Of a stretch of 64,000 bases of DNA, positions 22,166 to 34,010 are shown one piece after another. Under the pieces are notes generated by a model, which searched no databases, had not been told where the DNA came from, and worked only from the letters and a program-made list of their open reading frames with translations. The translations under genes and the position numbers were made by a program. Numbering within the stretch: the first letter of the stretch is position 1; every line of letters begins with the position of its first letter. Source of the DNA: Anaspis maculata (Eukaryota; Arthropoda; Insecta; Coleoptera; Scraptiidae); assembly GCA_949128115.1 (NCBI GenBank), contig OX421968.1, positions 27,264,377 through 27,328,376 on the forward strand. The letters are read 5' to 3'.

Positions 22166-23723
22166 ATTTTCAAACTTTTCTTCAAAATTTTTCAGCGTTG
22201 CGCTCTGTTTATCTGCTCTTGCGCGAATTTAGGTATGGGTTATTTATTTGAGATCTATTTATTTATATTTAAATGCGATTTATATTTATTTACCTACGAC
22301 CACTACCGTAAGTGCCGTATACCGCACAACTCGGAACCTAAGTAAGTGAGCCCTTACGCACATCGTGACGTATTCTGTAAAGTAAATAGTACAGCGTGCG
22401 GTAATGGTAAAGTAAATCGCACAGTTAGGGAATTTATGTTTCTGATGTTGGGGGAATTTGTATCGAAAGACATTCTCAAATAATTCAGATTCAAAAATGA
22501 GAGCATTTCACGGGAATCTGACGCGTGCCCCGGTAGCACCTTTCACACCGAAAGCATAGGCGAGACTAGCTGTATATATTCGTAGCGAAGGCATGGCCAT
22601 AGAAGTGAGATGTATCAACAACAAAATCGTCCAGATTTTTTTTCCAAGTGAGGAATTTGAGAATTTCTTGATTAAATTTTAGCTTGCATTTGTAGGGCTT
22701 AGTTTTCACCTGATCACAATAATTTTGCGAGATTTATTAAAAAAGATTCAAAATATCAATGCAAGGACTGCCCGCAGTCAACAACAACTTGGGATCAAGT
22801 AGGTGTAAAAATTAGACAGTTACAACAAGCACCAAATGTCTGATGACAGGTACTCAGCTGCCTGCCTCCCTAAATTCGATAATTTTCAAATAATACTATT
22901 TATTGCTGTCCAGTATTCATGTCCCAGTGTTGTAATCCAACTATATCACCACGCCGAACGAATAATTGAATGGCTATAGGTAGGTACGCTTCTAAATACA
23001 CCTCAGGCCTCGCTTTAGGCACAGTAAGTGAACACTCAATTTTCAAGAATCGATTTGTGGGTGCTTTTCTTTCAGGTCTCGACGAAAAGCGTTGTACAAC
23101 AGACAACCACCGAGCCAGCAGACACCAAAGTTTGAAAATGCTATCCGTCTTTGACATTGGATTAATCTGATGGCCGTAAACACCAATCAAAGTACCTCCC
23201 CCTTCTCCGATTTACTGCAGTTTTAGTTTTCAAAAGTGTATAATATGCGATACATAATACTATTATTCTTATTTAAATACAATAAAAGTAATCAACTCGC
23301 TCTAACTTGCTCTACTTGCTCTAAATTTAGCAAAACCTAGTATCCTATGAACACGGATATTAATATTATGAACACGGATGACGGCCGCTGACACTGCTAT
23401 GAGGTGCGTGCTCCTCCTGTCAAGAGTGTCAAGGCACACTTCGCACCGACCAATCAACACAATCTGCATACGGCGGGATTTTATTTGAATTTTGAATCAG
23501 GGGAGAACTTGAATTGTAGGTATTTCATGAAATACGTGGCTTTTTTACCTATAATTTTTGCCGTTTACAATACCACTGGCTACATTTCACGTTAATTATA
23601 GCTTTTAAGTCAATATCTACTGTTATTGTTGATGTAGGACTGTTTTATTACCTTGGATTTCTGAAAATTATTCTGGGCCCCTCACAAAGTTACAATAGGT
23701 ACCGCTTTGGATTGGGGTCGTAG
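22166..23723. other. Non-coding; probable 5' UTR of the retrotransposon, then unassigned sequence
   Basis: The first part, to roughly 22230, is probably leader of the minus-strand retrotransposon. It includes ATTTATTT-rich sequence near 22240-22285. I recognise no coding region, RNA gene or transposon terminus in the rest. Confidence 0.4.
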
Positions 23724-23872
23724 GTAAAGTACTGTACATGACACGAGTAGTAAAGCAATTACGCACTCAGGGAGTACTGCACTCGCTCGCTACACTCGCT
23801 CGTGCGCAACTTTTCCCTGCGTGCGTAATATGCTACTTACTACTCTTGTTACGTAATGTACTATTATATTAC
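23724..23872. mobile_element. Palindromic MITE-like element
   Basis: An imperfect inverted repeat: AAAGTACTGTACATGACACG...GAGTAGTAAAGCA on the left and TGCTACTTACTACTC...GTTACGTAATGTACT on the right. Between them are repeated CACTCGCTCG words. No target duplication could be fixed. Confidence 0.5.
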
Positions 23873-23969
23873 GCATTGCTGTACAATGTACATACTGTGA
23901 CGGTTCCACACCTGATTGGGTATAAACATGGAATGAAATAAAGATCTACTTATGTATCTATCTGTCTAT

Positions 23970-24074
23970 CCTCCAAAGGCTTCCAGGAAAAAACTGAAAT
24001 TGTTTCTCGCAGAGCACTGTTTCTACACGGTTGCCGAGTTCGAAAGGTTCTTAAATGAAAGGCCAAATACCTAA
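23970..24074 (+). pseudogene. C-terminal tail of a non-LTR ORF2, orphan
   Basis: A 34-codon open stretch ends in TAA at 24072-24074. It carries the pattern KKLKLFLAEHCFYTVAEFERFL, typical of the last residues of CR1/Jockey-like ORF2. No RT precedes it, so it is a heavily 5'-truncated copy. It lies just upstream of a different RT fragment. Confidence 0.5.
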
Positions 24075-24254
24075 GATCTTCCAAAGCCTCTGATAGACTG
24101 ACACTTGTTTTTCTACTAAACTGTAAATGTTATATTTTTTTGTGATATATCAATTCCGGTCAATTTGTGTGATTGTTTTAACTGATGTGGGGACGGGGGT
24201 GTGAGGACAATGTGTTTGTGTTGAGCTCCATTGTTGGCAGCGAGGTTGGCAGGT

Positions 24255-24720
24255 AACATTAGATTGAAGCACAGGAAAGTTTACACGGCTTTTATTGATT
24301 ACGAGCGTGCTTTCGATAATGTTAACCATCACATTTTATGGCAGAGATTATTCGATATGGGAATAAGTTCGAAAATAATTAAAATTTTGGAAAATATGTA
24401 TAGCAAAGCTGCCATAAAACTAAACGTGGGGGATGGTCAGTACGCGGAAGTAACGATCACAAGGGGCGTTCTCCAAGGTGACAGCCCTTTGCTATTCGGG
24501 TTGTTTTTGGCAGACCTAGATGAGTTCCTACTGAGAGCGGGTGTCAAGGGAATTCCAATAGATAGTGGAGACGATGTGACTGTATTGCTGTATGCCGATG
24601 ACTTGATTTTGTTCGCGGATTCCCCTAACTCTCTGCAACGTAGTCTAAACGCCTTACATCAATATAACGTGATGAATAAGCTCGAAGTGAACACAGCAAA
24701 GAGTAAGGTTCTGATATTTA
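24255..24720 (+). pseudogene. Reverse transcriptase palm domain (second non-LTR element)
   Basis: The peptide contains VYTAFIDYERAFDNVNH (motif A), GVLQGDSPLLFGLFLADLDE (motif B, with one or a few residues missing after GDS-P) and LLYADDLILFAD (motif C with the catalytic YADD). It ends where the DNA transposon begins. It differs clearly from the YGDD-type RT at 8685-9814, so it belongs to another family. Confidence 0.82.
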
Positions 24721-25289
24721 CACTGTAAGAAATAATCGTGAATTTCCCATGCGGCCACATTGCTTTTTTCCCATACTTTTCAAAATACCATACATGCATG
24801 GAACTTCTCCATCACTTAATGGAAGATTTCCAATAAACTTGAGATTCTCCATACATCGGTATGGAAAAATTTAAGGTAGTAATTCAAATCAGTTTTACCG
24901 ATCACGTGGTACAGCATCTACAAATGAAAATCAACATACTCCCAGCAGAGATCGGAATCGGAAGACCGTTTATTATTATTGTATTATTATTTGCACGAAC
25001 TAGTGAGCTGTGAATTGAGTGAGAGTTTCATCGTTGGAATGAACATTGGACAAGTCTGTACACTGGGCAGAACAACAGAAATAGTCTATAAAGGTGAGTA
25101 ATTAGTACCTATATAACTTATCCACAATTTTCGAGACAATTTTTGATAGGTTAGACCGATGACGGTTAAACTAAACTAAGTATTTCTATGATTTGCATGC
25201 CGTTACATGCGTCGTCCATGTTAGTGTGGGTGCACTGAACCAAAAGTGTACATGAATACAATAAAAAGCTACATTGAGACTATGAATTC

Positions 25290-25715
25290 GGTTATCGTTT
25301 TTCAGCCGATGAACAAGTTCATTACACGAATGAAGCGTACTTCATTGAATAAATGAAATCGATCTTTTCACATCAACAATCATAGTTCTTCAAATTGAAG
25401 AATGTATTCATCAACTCAACGAAGCTTTTGTTTTGTTGAATGAAAAGGAGTCCTTGTCCTCATGATCACCAATATTTCGATCAAACCATGCCTTCATTGA
25501 CTCAAAGAAGAAATTCATTACACGAAAGAAGCGTACCTCATCAAATAAATGATTTTTTTCCTTATATCAATGAACATAATTCTTCAAATTGAAGAATAAG
25601 TTCATGAACTCAATGAAGATTTTCATTCATTGAATGAACATGAATTTTTGTCCTCATGATCACAAATCTTCCACTCAAGGCATGTCTTCATTGACTCAAA
25701 GAAACCATTTATTGT
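25290..25715. repeat. Degenerate TTCATTGAATGAA-rich array, left part
   Basis: Many variants of ATGAA/TTCAT words, such as ATTACACGAATGAAGCGTAC, occur twice within the array. A mirrored region with the same vocabulary lies at about 27890-28205. The pair may be the two ends of a separate transposon nested in the 7.2-kb element. Its exact termini are not resolved, though the right end looks like AACAACATTTTTTTCTGTGTG. Confidence 0.5.
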
Positions 25716-25768
25716 TGATTGATAAGGGTGCTTTACTGTCCCAATGAAGTGCATTTATCAATACAATG

Positions 25769-25911
25769 TACAGGATGATCACGCAAGAATTCCCCCTCCT
25801 CTCTTGGAAGCTCCCCATTTGCAATAATTTGAACGGGAAAAACCTCCCATGAACGATTTTTTCCGTAGATTTCTTAATTGAAAAGTACAACTCTCTATCA
25901 AACACCCTGTA
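25769..25911. mobile_element. Small TIR element TACAGGATG.../...CACCCTGTA
   Basis: 143 bp with TA at both borders and TACAGGRTG-type ends, like the fold-back families elsewhere in the window. No coding capacity. Confidence 0.5.
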
Positions 25912-26676
25912 TTTTTCATAACAACTGATATAGTTTTCCATCCTGCACACAAATATCTGATTAGTGGAATTTTTTCAATGTTTTTTTTCCGAAAAATAAC
26001 CGAAAAATTCTCAAGTTTGCATTTGATCTAATCTGAACTCAAAAATTGAATAAAAGTTATATCTGCATGTTTGTCAAGTTCTGATTAAAAAGTGTTTCTT
26101 TTGAATTTTTCCTCGATTTTTCCTATTCAATTAAAAAATATGTCCAACACATCGACGTACAATTGAATGAGTAAAATTAAAACTTTTTTTCCTTAGAAAA
26201 AAGCCTACTATGTCATAGGTAATATATTTGTGTTTAGGATAAAAACCACAACAGATTAAATGAAAAATACAGAGTGTTGCTCGAATAATTTTTTTTGTCT
26301 CACCCTGTCTGATGTAGATGACCAGTGGTAGAAAAATTGTGCTTTTCAATTTTGGAATTCACGGAAAAAATTGGGTTTTTTCCCCTTCAAAGTAGTTATT
26401 GCAAAGAGACAGCTTCCAGGTTTTGGAGGGTTCTCCTCATTTCTTATCCAAGCCATTAGACGAAACTCGCATCTTGCTTGATATCTGATTCTGATACCAT
26501 GCTCCATGCAGGTCGAAATCCAGGTGCTGATTTTGACATTTCTCGCCGGTATGACTAGCTCACGTCGGTAGTCAGAATTGCATTTTGAGAATATCAGTTG
26601 ACAGGAGATAGGTGAAATCTTCAAAACCATAACAAAATGAGACACTATGTAAACTGTGACTGGGTTTCATGGTGCG

Positions 26677-26814
26677 ATTCTCTAAAAGATAACATGCCAT
26701 AAACGCTCTGTTACGACGCTGTTATTACGTAGGCAACCAGCCAATGGCCGACAGGTTATTTTTTACATAACAGAGCGTTTGAAGGATGTTATTTTTTACA
26801 GAATGGCACTATTA
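26677..26814. mobile_element. MITE with TIR of about 40 bp
   Basis: The left end ATTCTCTAAAAGATAACAT continues to AAACGCTCTGTTA. The right end is its inverse (TAACAGAGCGTTT...ATGTTATTTTTTACAGAAT). It is 138 bp long and clearly palindromic. Confidence 0.65.
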
Positions 26815-28785
26815 GACCTAAGTGCCAACTGTTTGTGACTTCTAGTACGTTTACCTCAAGCTCCAAAACTTTTCTATACTTACCTTTTATAGTAATCTTA
26901 CATTATACTTACTTAAATATCAAAAATGCCAAATGCCAAAAGTTTTTGAAACTTATTTTTTTTTTGTGGCCGTGGTGGAGGTGATCAAAATATAATTCAA
27001 AGCCAGATCCTACAATTTTTAGTGCCAAAAAGTGCAAATATTTCAATATGATGTAACTTCCTTTAATACCGGGTCTTTGGTCAGGCTTTGGTCAGGCCAA
27101 AAGTCACAGTGAAAGGCACGATTTGAAAGAGTGATAGGAGATTCCAAAGGCGATATGATAACAAACGTTTATAAACACCCGGTACATATAATTGAAGAAA
27201 AGAATACACAATAAAAATCAGTTTTAGTCTGCATCATTTATTTCAACGAAATCGTTCAGAAATTGTACCTTTGGGTACTTACATGTGGTTTTGAATTTAT
27301 AGAAATAAGTTTCCAGGAAACAAAAAAACATCTCACATTCGACCTCAATCCATACTCACGCGTTAAAATGGCCGATAGTGATAGCTTGGGCACGCCAGCT
27401 ACGTCGCTCTCTTGATGACTCGATGACGCTAACCGAGGTGCTCAGGTGTTCAGGGCAGGTACCTTGCTAGCGATGAATAGGGAAGTGGAAGGTAGATTTC
27501 CTGCTTACTGCTCAGGTAGGCAGGTCTCGCTGGTCTTGGCTTCTCCTGCCGTGCTCAAGTTCACTTGCTTCAGGTAGCGTCTTTCGCTCGTAAAAACTGA
27601 GAATTTGTCGAATGCTATGGAAGGGCCTAGTTGAAAATTGCATCTTTAGCAGATGATTTAGATAAAGTTAATTGTTTAAACTCACTTGATCTACTGGTAA
27701 CACGTCCTAACAAACACAAAACAATTCAAGAGCGTTTCTCTGGACCTCTGTATAGCACGGACATAGACACCAAAAAGAAACCGCGTGCTCTTTTTCATGT
27801 CGCTCCAAGAGAAAGCTCCGGTCCGTCTTGCGCCCAGGTCAAAATACCCTTTAATGCGTAGGCCCATCTATGAGTAGCTGTGTTAAATGAAAATCTTTAA
27901 AACTTTCATCACCGTGAAACATTCAGTCAATAAATGATAATCATTAATACCATGTAAAGTAAATGTTTACGTGAATGATCAACTTTTCATTGCAGTGAAT
28001 CACAACTTCTTCAAAAAGAAGAAAAATGCTCATTGATTTGATGAACAAACTTCATCAAATAAATGAATATGAGTTCATAATATTGATGAAGAAGATCTTT
28101 ATTCTATGAACAAAGATTCATCGAGTCAATGGAAAACTTCATTGAGCCAATGGAAAAAAGTCAATAACAACCGTTCATCAATATTATGAACAACATTTTT
28201 TTCTGTGTGTAAGTCGCTTTAGATTGAGAAAATAAGTGCCTGCAATTCGATTGTTATTTTTCCAAATACGGCAAGAGAAGGGTTACTATTCCTCGATTCC
28301 TCGTAAGCATGCAACTTGCACCGGCGACTTTGCATACAGTCAGCTGAGCTGAGCTAGGAGGCTGGAGGTTGAGAGCCCGGCCCAGTGGTGCCAGATCCAA
28401 AATTGAAAAAATCGGTTGTGTCACCCCAAAACTTTCCCGACTAACATCCAGGAACCTATGGAGATTTTTGTTCGAAACGTCCCTTCGGGTGAGAAGTTAC
28501 AATTAGAGAGAAAGATTGAAAATAATTTGCAGAAAATTGGGAATTTTGCCAGGAAAATTTGGATTTTCCGGGAAAACCTAAATGTTATTCCAAATCATCT
28601 TATTGTAAAAAATCTTCAATTGAGGCTTCACCTTAAGCTCCATCATTTAAGTCCGGTCTTAAAAACGCAGGCCGGTTTTACATTTTTCTACCAGAAAATA
28701 GGTAGGTACAGGTATACGCGTATAGTCGTATACTAAATACGAACGATAAATTGAAATTGCACCTAGTTTCAAACTAATATATTTC
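26815..28785. other. No gene recognised; interior of the 7.2-kb element
   Basis: It includes a C+G-richer stretch (27350-27880) with a 76-codon plus-strand ORF (27631-27861) that I cannot assign, the right TTCAT-rich array (27890-28205) and A+T-rich sequence. Nothing shows coding constraint. Confidence 0.4.
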
Positions 28786-28827
28786 AGCGCATTTTTTATG
28801 GAAAATTACGCTTAGGTATATGGCCAG

Positions 28828-28905
<78 letters not shown>

Positions 28906-28933
28906 TTCCATGTAGAAATTAGGAAGTTTTAGG

Positions 28934-29716
28934 CAGGGCCGGCCTTACGGTTTGCGAGGCCCTAGGCAATAATACAACGCAGGGCTCCTGTATGGTAGGC
29001 GGATGTCGGGGAGGGGAGGGGGGCACCGCACTAGCCTCCTGGTGAGGCGTGAAATATTTAGCCCTCTGAAAAGACCTGAATATTTTCTTTGGCTGGGGTG
29101 CTAAACCTTTAATGGGTGATTCCCATTCAAAACGTCGGTTTGTGTCAGCTTGTGTTAGCTTGTATCGATGACACAAAGCAACACAAATCAAATGGAACGC
29201 ATTTGTGCCGATTTGTGTCGACACAAGTCGACTTGTGTCGGTAAATGGACAGCACACAATTTGCCCGGCCAATAAGACTTGAAACACTTGGTTGAGTGCT
29301 TGAATGATGAAATGAGGTCTTCATTTGACCTTCTTGTTATTATCTAGTATTAGAGTATTTGTTAATACTCACCACACTAGTAACAGCAGTTTAAACCACT
29401 GAGTTCAAACACAGTAACACCGATTACAGGTAATTGATATTTTCACACAGTGACAGTTAGTTAGAAAGTTCATTCAAAAATTAACATATGGCACCACTTG
29501 CCACTTGTGACCAACCCGACCGCTGATTTGTGATCAAATCAACAGATAGCACCACGGTGCAAAAAAACACTGACTTTCTTGAGAAAAAGCGCATTCAATT
29601 AATTTTTAATTATCAGGTATTATTTTTGTTTGGAGCAAGCGCGAGGCCTCGTGCTATGGCTTGGGCGCGAGGCCCTAGGCAGCCGCCGCGCTTGCCTGGC
29701 CCTAAGACCGGCCCTG
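28934..29716. mobile_element. hAT element, 783 bp, 8-bp TSD GTTTTAGG
   Basis: The TIR is CAGGGCCGGCCTTA / TAAGACCGGCCCTG. The TSD is at 28926-28933 and 29717-29724. GCGAGGCCCTAGGC occurs near both ends. It contains the second copy of the GTGTCG MITE (29123-29248). No transposase. Confidence 0.9.
29123..29248. mobile_element. Second copy of the GTGTCG-rich MITE
   Basis: It aligns by eye over its full length with 21511-21642 (shared CGGTTTGTGTCAGCTTGTGT and CAAATGGAACGCATTTGTG), with the same CCATT/AATGG borders. Confidence 0.65.
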
Positions 29717-30250
29717 GTTTTAGGTACTCCTCTTCGGGTAATGAAGCCCTAAAGCCTCATTGGAACTTTTTCCTATGGATAGCTGATGTTCCCAAGGGTG
29801 GCCAATGGGCTTTTTCATCTAGACATTCATATTATCATTTTTATTATTATTTTCGAAAAACTAAGATTTCCTGTGCACTTCGAAGAAGTTGAGCTCCTCC
29901 TCGGGGAATGAATCTAGAGCTTGGAACTTTTTCCGATGGATAGCTTAGCTTAGGTCATCGAAAGGGTGGCCAGTGGGCAGATAGGATTTCAATGGGTCTT
30001 ATTTTCAAGCTGAATTTCATGATTCCGCCACCATCTTGGCCGCCATATTGAAATTTCTCATTAGTGGAACGATCGTCATGAAACTTGGAACTTACTCTTG
30101 TCTCGTATGAACATTCTTATTCCCAAGCTGAGTCTAATGATTCCGCCGCCATCTTGATGACCGTCATATTGGAATTTATTATTAGTGGAACGATTGTCAT
30201 GAATCGTGAAAATAACTTAGGTCCCTTATGAACATTCTTATTCTCAAGCT

Positions 30251-31088
30251 GGACTTTATTGCCATCAACAGTTTCATAAGTATAAGGAATATGTCAAATT
30301 TTCATATTTTTTCACAGGATACATCATCATACCCTCGATCATACCAAAAAATGCTTGTGGACATGGGCAGCGAGGAAAGACCGATTCTTATTATCAAAGG
30401 TTGATAATATTCACTACCTACCTCCTACATCCAAGTGGTATAAATATTTTCTAATTGAAAAATAATTTGTTAGTGAATAATCTTTGTACCTACCGCTCGT
30501 GGAGTACTAAAATAATATATCTCATTACAGCAAAGTCCTTGTTTGATGACACTGCAACGTGCGAAGTCTCCGTCGAAAATGAGCAAATTCTTGAACCCAG
30601 GTTATACTTATGGATAAAATTCAGAAGAAACCTTAGAATTCATTCAACGGTAAGTCTACTTGTGGAACCTTGGAGCTGTGATATCAAGATGAAATTTTTA
30701 TAGAGTTTTCCAAAAAATCAATCCCTCATCAGGACGACGTAAGAGAGAAAATAAAGCTTAACGAATTCACCACATCATAAACCCACAAGCTAACTAAGTA
30801 ATGGGTCACCTAGCTGATTGTGAACAAGAAGAAGAAGAAGAAGATTAGTGATGATCATCTGATTTTTTTTGTTTTACTCAAGTTTCGGTCCATTAGTTAC
30901 CAATTTGTGTATGTTTGCTTCATCATATTGTTTTTGTTTTGCTAAGAATCATATACCAGTTTATCTTTATGTTTTGTATTTGGTCACTTTGTTCACATAA
31001 AATAGGTACATGCAATTTATGACTTCAGTAACTTGATAATTCCCTTTGATTTGCAGTAGGAAGTTGATGTATCATCCATTTTGAAAGG
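30251..31088. other. No gene recognised
   Basis: A+T-rich sequence with a (GAA)n-like run at 30830-30843. A 5'-to-3' sequence near 30455-30703 is open but shows no recognisable protein. Confidence 0.4.
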
Positions 31089-31611
31089 TTTCTGATGCGA
31101 CTAAAAAAGTTGTTGACGGGAATCGGTTTTATTTTATTTTTTTCGTTAAGTGGGAACTCCTTCAAAATGAAAATGCTATCAAATTTTGTGAATTTCTGGA
31201 AATTTTTGATTTTGATTTTTGAAAATTCAAAACTAGATAGCTCTGACAATACATCTATCCTCAAGAAAGTCGCATGCCAAAGAACTTTCTATTTGTAAAA
31301 AAATGGTACCAAAAATGATTTCTCGTAGACATGAAAAAGTGAATTAAGTAGTAGAAATCATTTTTGGTACCTTTTTTTCAGAAATAAAAAGTTCAAACTT
31401 GGCATACGACTTTCTTGAGGAAAGATGCATTGTCGATGCTATCTAGTTTTTGAATTTTCAAAAATCAAAATTGAAAATTTGCAAAAATTTTTCTGAATTT
31501 TTGAAATTTGATAGCAATGCTAGTACATTCTCTTTTTGAAGGAGTTTCTTTTGACGAAAAAAATTAAATAAAACCGATTCCCGACAACAACTTTTTTAGT
31601 CGCATCAGAAA
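31089..31611. mobile_element. Fold-back element, arms about 240 bp
   Basis: The end TTTCTGATGCGACTAAAAAA is mirrored exactly at 31611. The arms meet around a short loop near 31330 (ATGGTACCAAAAATGATTTC on the left, GAAATCATTTTTGGTACC on the right). 523 bp, no coding capacity. Confidence 0.75.
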
Positions 31612-31957
31612 CCCACGTATGGAATAAATACGAGAAATTGCATTTTTCCTATTCTTATGTATGGGAAGTGTCCCATACTTCAGTTCACGAAAATTACAAT
31701 CAACACAGTGGGTAAAATTTATTTTTCCCATACTTGGGCATGGGAAAAATATCAACCTGTTGGATGAAAATTACAATTGACGTAAGGCGTTTTCCTGCAG
31801 TCAAAGTATGGAAAAATAGTAACTCGGTAAATGAAAATTCCAATACACATTATGACGTTTTCCCCATATCGACATGTGATAATATTTCAAGCTTGTATGG
31901 GTTAACGACTTCCAATACACGTATGGAAAAATTACCACAGATTTTTCTTACAGTGTA

Positions 31958-32970
31958 GAAATAGCCCGAACTATACAAGAGCAAAATTTGTGTACAATGG
32001 TACTGACTTGGAGATTGTAAACTCTCTCAAATACCTCGGGGTTTGTTTCAAATATAATGGCCTTTTTTATGAAAACTGTAAACAAAAGATTAACAAAGCG
32101 AATCAAAGTTCGGGACTTGTAAGAGGAATTTTACTTAGGAATAGGGTTCATAGCTGGGTGAGTTACAGGAAATTGTTTCAAGCTGTTGTGATGCCAACCT
32201 TACACTACTGTGTGGGTATTTGGGGACTTCGTTATTTGGAAAATATGGAGGTGGTTCAAAGTAGATTCATCAAGAACTGCAATTTTCTCCAAAGGACCAC
32301 GGCAAATTACATTTTGAGATTAGAATTCAACACAACTGAACTCTCTTATTATGTTGTGAGGGATTCACTCCGTTTGCTGAATGGAATTCTCAAAATGAAA
32401 TCCAACAGGCTGCCAGCGAGGGCTTTACGCTTTACGTCACCTGAAATACCTAGACAAGACACCGACAAACGATATTAGGCTGAACTGGTACTCTCACATG
32501 AAGGAGTTGATGGACGGGTGGGGTATGGATTTGGACACGGTGGTTGGGGTGGATGACGCAGCGGTGGATCACCTCTTGAACAAAATTCAGAAAGCGCAAA
32601 GAACGAGTGATGGAGATTCAATGCTTTTATCTGTCCAATGCCCTGAATTCAAATTTTACGAACGTCTAAGCTCTACAAGTAAACTCTACGATTTTCCTCA
32701 CCATCTGAGAGTGCTAGCTTTGCATGCAACTCCGTACCGCGAGTGGTGAATACTGTACTTTCTTTGTCGGCCGAGCTGTACACAAGTTGAAAATTCAGGA
32801 GAAATGTTCGTACCGCTGCCTGGGAAAGGATGAAACTCTTTCACATGTGTTGTTTGAGTGTCCTATCTATGGTGAATGTAGAAAAAAAATCGAAAAACCT
32901 AATAGACGTCCACTCCATCCTTTCCTCCACAAGTTTACACCGTTTGGGGCTATATCCAATCCTTTTTGAG
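31958..32970 (+). pseudogene. Thumb and C-terminal region of the second non-LTR ORF2
   Basis: The peptide runs NSLKYLGVCFKYNGLF (thumb signature), then PTLHYCVGIWGLR and VVQSRFIKNCNFL. Frameshifts lie near 32478 and 32745. The last frame carries CSYRCLGKDETLSHVLFEC, a CCHC-type zinc motif found at the C terminus of many non-LTR ORF2 proteins. It is continuous with the RT palm before the 7.2-kb insertion. Confidence 0.8.
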
Positions 32971-33238
32971 TCATGTGGTAAGGATACGGTCCGTGATAGA
33001 TGATTAAGATGATGAGATTTGCTATATTTTTTAGCATTGTGCGTTGAGTTCTGCTATTTGTATATGGTCTGTACTTAATTCATGTTTATATGATTATTTC
33101 ACCTACTCCACGCCCAGTAATTGTGACTTGGATATTTTACCATTTTTTGATGTTATGAGAACAGAGAGTTCCATAATTTTTGTAATTTCTTCAATTTTTA
33201 ATTTACTTGTTCATGGCCGAAAAGGCCAAAGGAACAAT

Positions 33239-33306
33239 AAAGCATATTTATTCATTTATTTTATTCATTTATTTCATTTATTTATTTCATTTACTTATTT
33301 TATTTA
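33239..33306 (+). repeat. (ATTT)n-type 3' tail of the plus-strand non-LTR element
   Basis: Imperfect TTTATT/CATTTATT repeats directly follow the 3' end GGAACAATAAAGCA. Such simple-repeat tails mark the 3' end of several non-LTR clades. Confidence 0.65.
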
Positions 33307-34010
33307 ACTGATGTGAAATGTCCCGTGAACATCCAAAATTTCATGTTCCACATTAGATACATAATATATCTATTTCTATTAATTAGGAACTTAATTATCT
33401 GTGATAATTGCCTGTACCTAACTGTCATATACCACTGACTTGACCATTTTTTCAACAAATGCAACAAGGTTCAATAAATACTAATAGATACTATTACTAT
33501 TATTATCAAGTGTCAACTTGAATACATGAACTGTACCTAATATCCTACAACTTATATAAAAGTGATTACTTATTCTTATGTAACATACGTAAAAGTACTT
33601 TTAATAATTCAATTGTAGGCGATTAAAATAATTGTAGGCACCTACCTAGGGCATGGAAATGAGTTAATAAATCGTGTGTATTTAAGGCAGGTATTTATAC
33701 ACACAGACTATACAGAGGGAACGCATCGATAAAGTCTTCAATTTTAAGCATTGTACCGCAGAGGTAGCGAACAAAAATAGAGAAAGGTATATATGGATGG
33801 TAAAGAACGACAGTCAGAAAGGGGAGTTCCAGAGGGCGTTGATAAAATGCCATTATTTCGTACGCCAATGGCGAGTTCGATGGGCGTTATACGGTTTTCC
33901 ATTTACGTTAAAATATGATGTGGAGCTCAGTTTAAAGCCGTCAAAGAGCTCGAGCAGGTCTTGGAGGTATTCGTACAGGATTCCGCGGGTGTTGTGTGTG
34001 ACGTGTGGAG
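33307..34010 (+). promoter_or_regulatory. Upstream region of FoxB, probable promoter and 5' UTR
   Basis: 700 bp between the retrotransposon tail and the FoxB start, without transposon termini that I can see. TATA-like words occur at about 33675-33683 (GTATTTAAGG) and 33790 (TATATATGG), but no transcription start can be fixed from sequence alone. Overlapping ORFs here are not supported. Confidence 0.35.

Larger units (their letters stand above)
8196..22230 (-). mobile_element. APE-type non-LTR retrotransposon spread over 14 kb by nested insertions
   Basis: On the minus strand the pieces read in protein order: ORF1 (22165-21209), endonuclease N-terminal half (21060-20482), endonuclease C-terminal part (17129-16697), linker (15303-14867), start of RT (10708-10376), rest of RT and C terminus (9814-8685), then a 3' tail of (ATT)n (8196-8235). 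The insertions between the pieces have their own termini and most have target duplications. The peptide resumes in phase at the 15304-16688 hAT and at the 17130-20481 hAT. At the HINE pair some codons seem to be missing. The gene order and an APE-like endonuclease suggest a Jockey/CR1-like clade. ORF1 and ORF2 also carry their own small frameshifts, so the copy is dead. Confidence 0.8.
28786..30250 (+). mobile_element. HINE copy 4 (GTCT subfamily), 3'-truncated
   Basis: The 5' hairpin at 28786-28812 pairs AGCGCATTTT with AAAATTACGCT. A GTCT microsatellite follows at 28829-28904. After an intervening hAT element (28934-29716) it continues with AGCTGATGTTCCCAAGGGTGG and two to three 118-bp-type units (CCATCTTGGCCGCCATATTG near 30030). 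No 3' hairpin is found. The copy fades at about 30250. Confidence 0.7.
24721..31955. mobile_element. 7.2-kb DNA transposon, TIR CACTGTAAGAAA, TA target site
   Basis: The ends are CACTGTAAGAAA and TTTCTTACAGTG. TA flanks both sides (24719-24720, 31956-31957) and the RT reading resumes across it. Subterminal sequence on both sides is built of diverged variants of a unit with CCCATAC / TATGGAAAA words, for example near 24750-24880 and 31610-31940. I see no transposase, so it is either non-autonomous or decayed. It has accumulated MITEs (25769-25911, 26677-26814), a HINE (28786) with a hAT (28934), and a fold-back (31089-31611). Part of its length may be other unrecognised insertions. Confidence 0.7.
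24240..33306 (+). mobile_element. Non-LTR retrotransposon on the plus strand, split by a 7.2-kb DNA transposon
   Basis: 5'-truncated in the RT domain. RT palm at 24255-24720, then the DNA transposon 24721-31955, then the thumb and C-terminal region (31958 to about 32970), a 3' UTR, and the tail GGCCGAAAAGGCCAAAGGAACAATAAA followed by an ATTTATTT-type tail to about 33306. The reading joins directly across the insertion: codons for KVLIF on the left, RNSPN on the right. Two further frameshifts lie at about 32478 and 32745, so this copy is dead. Confidence 0.8.

Noticed and set aside
27631..27861. 76-codon ORF as a possible gene
   Set aside because: No recognisable domain or start context, inside a transposon, length expected by chance.
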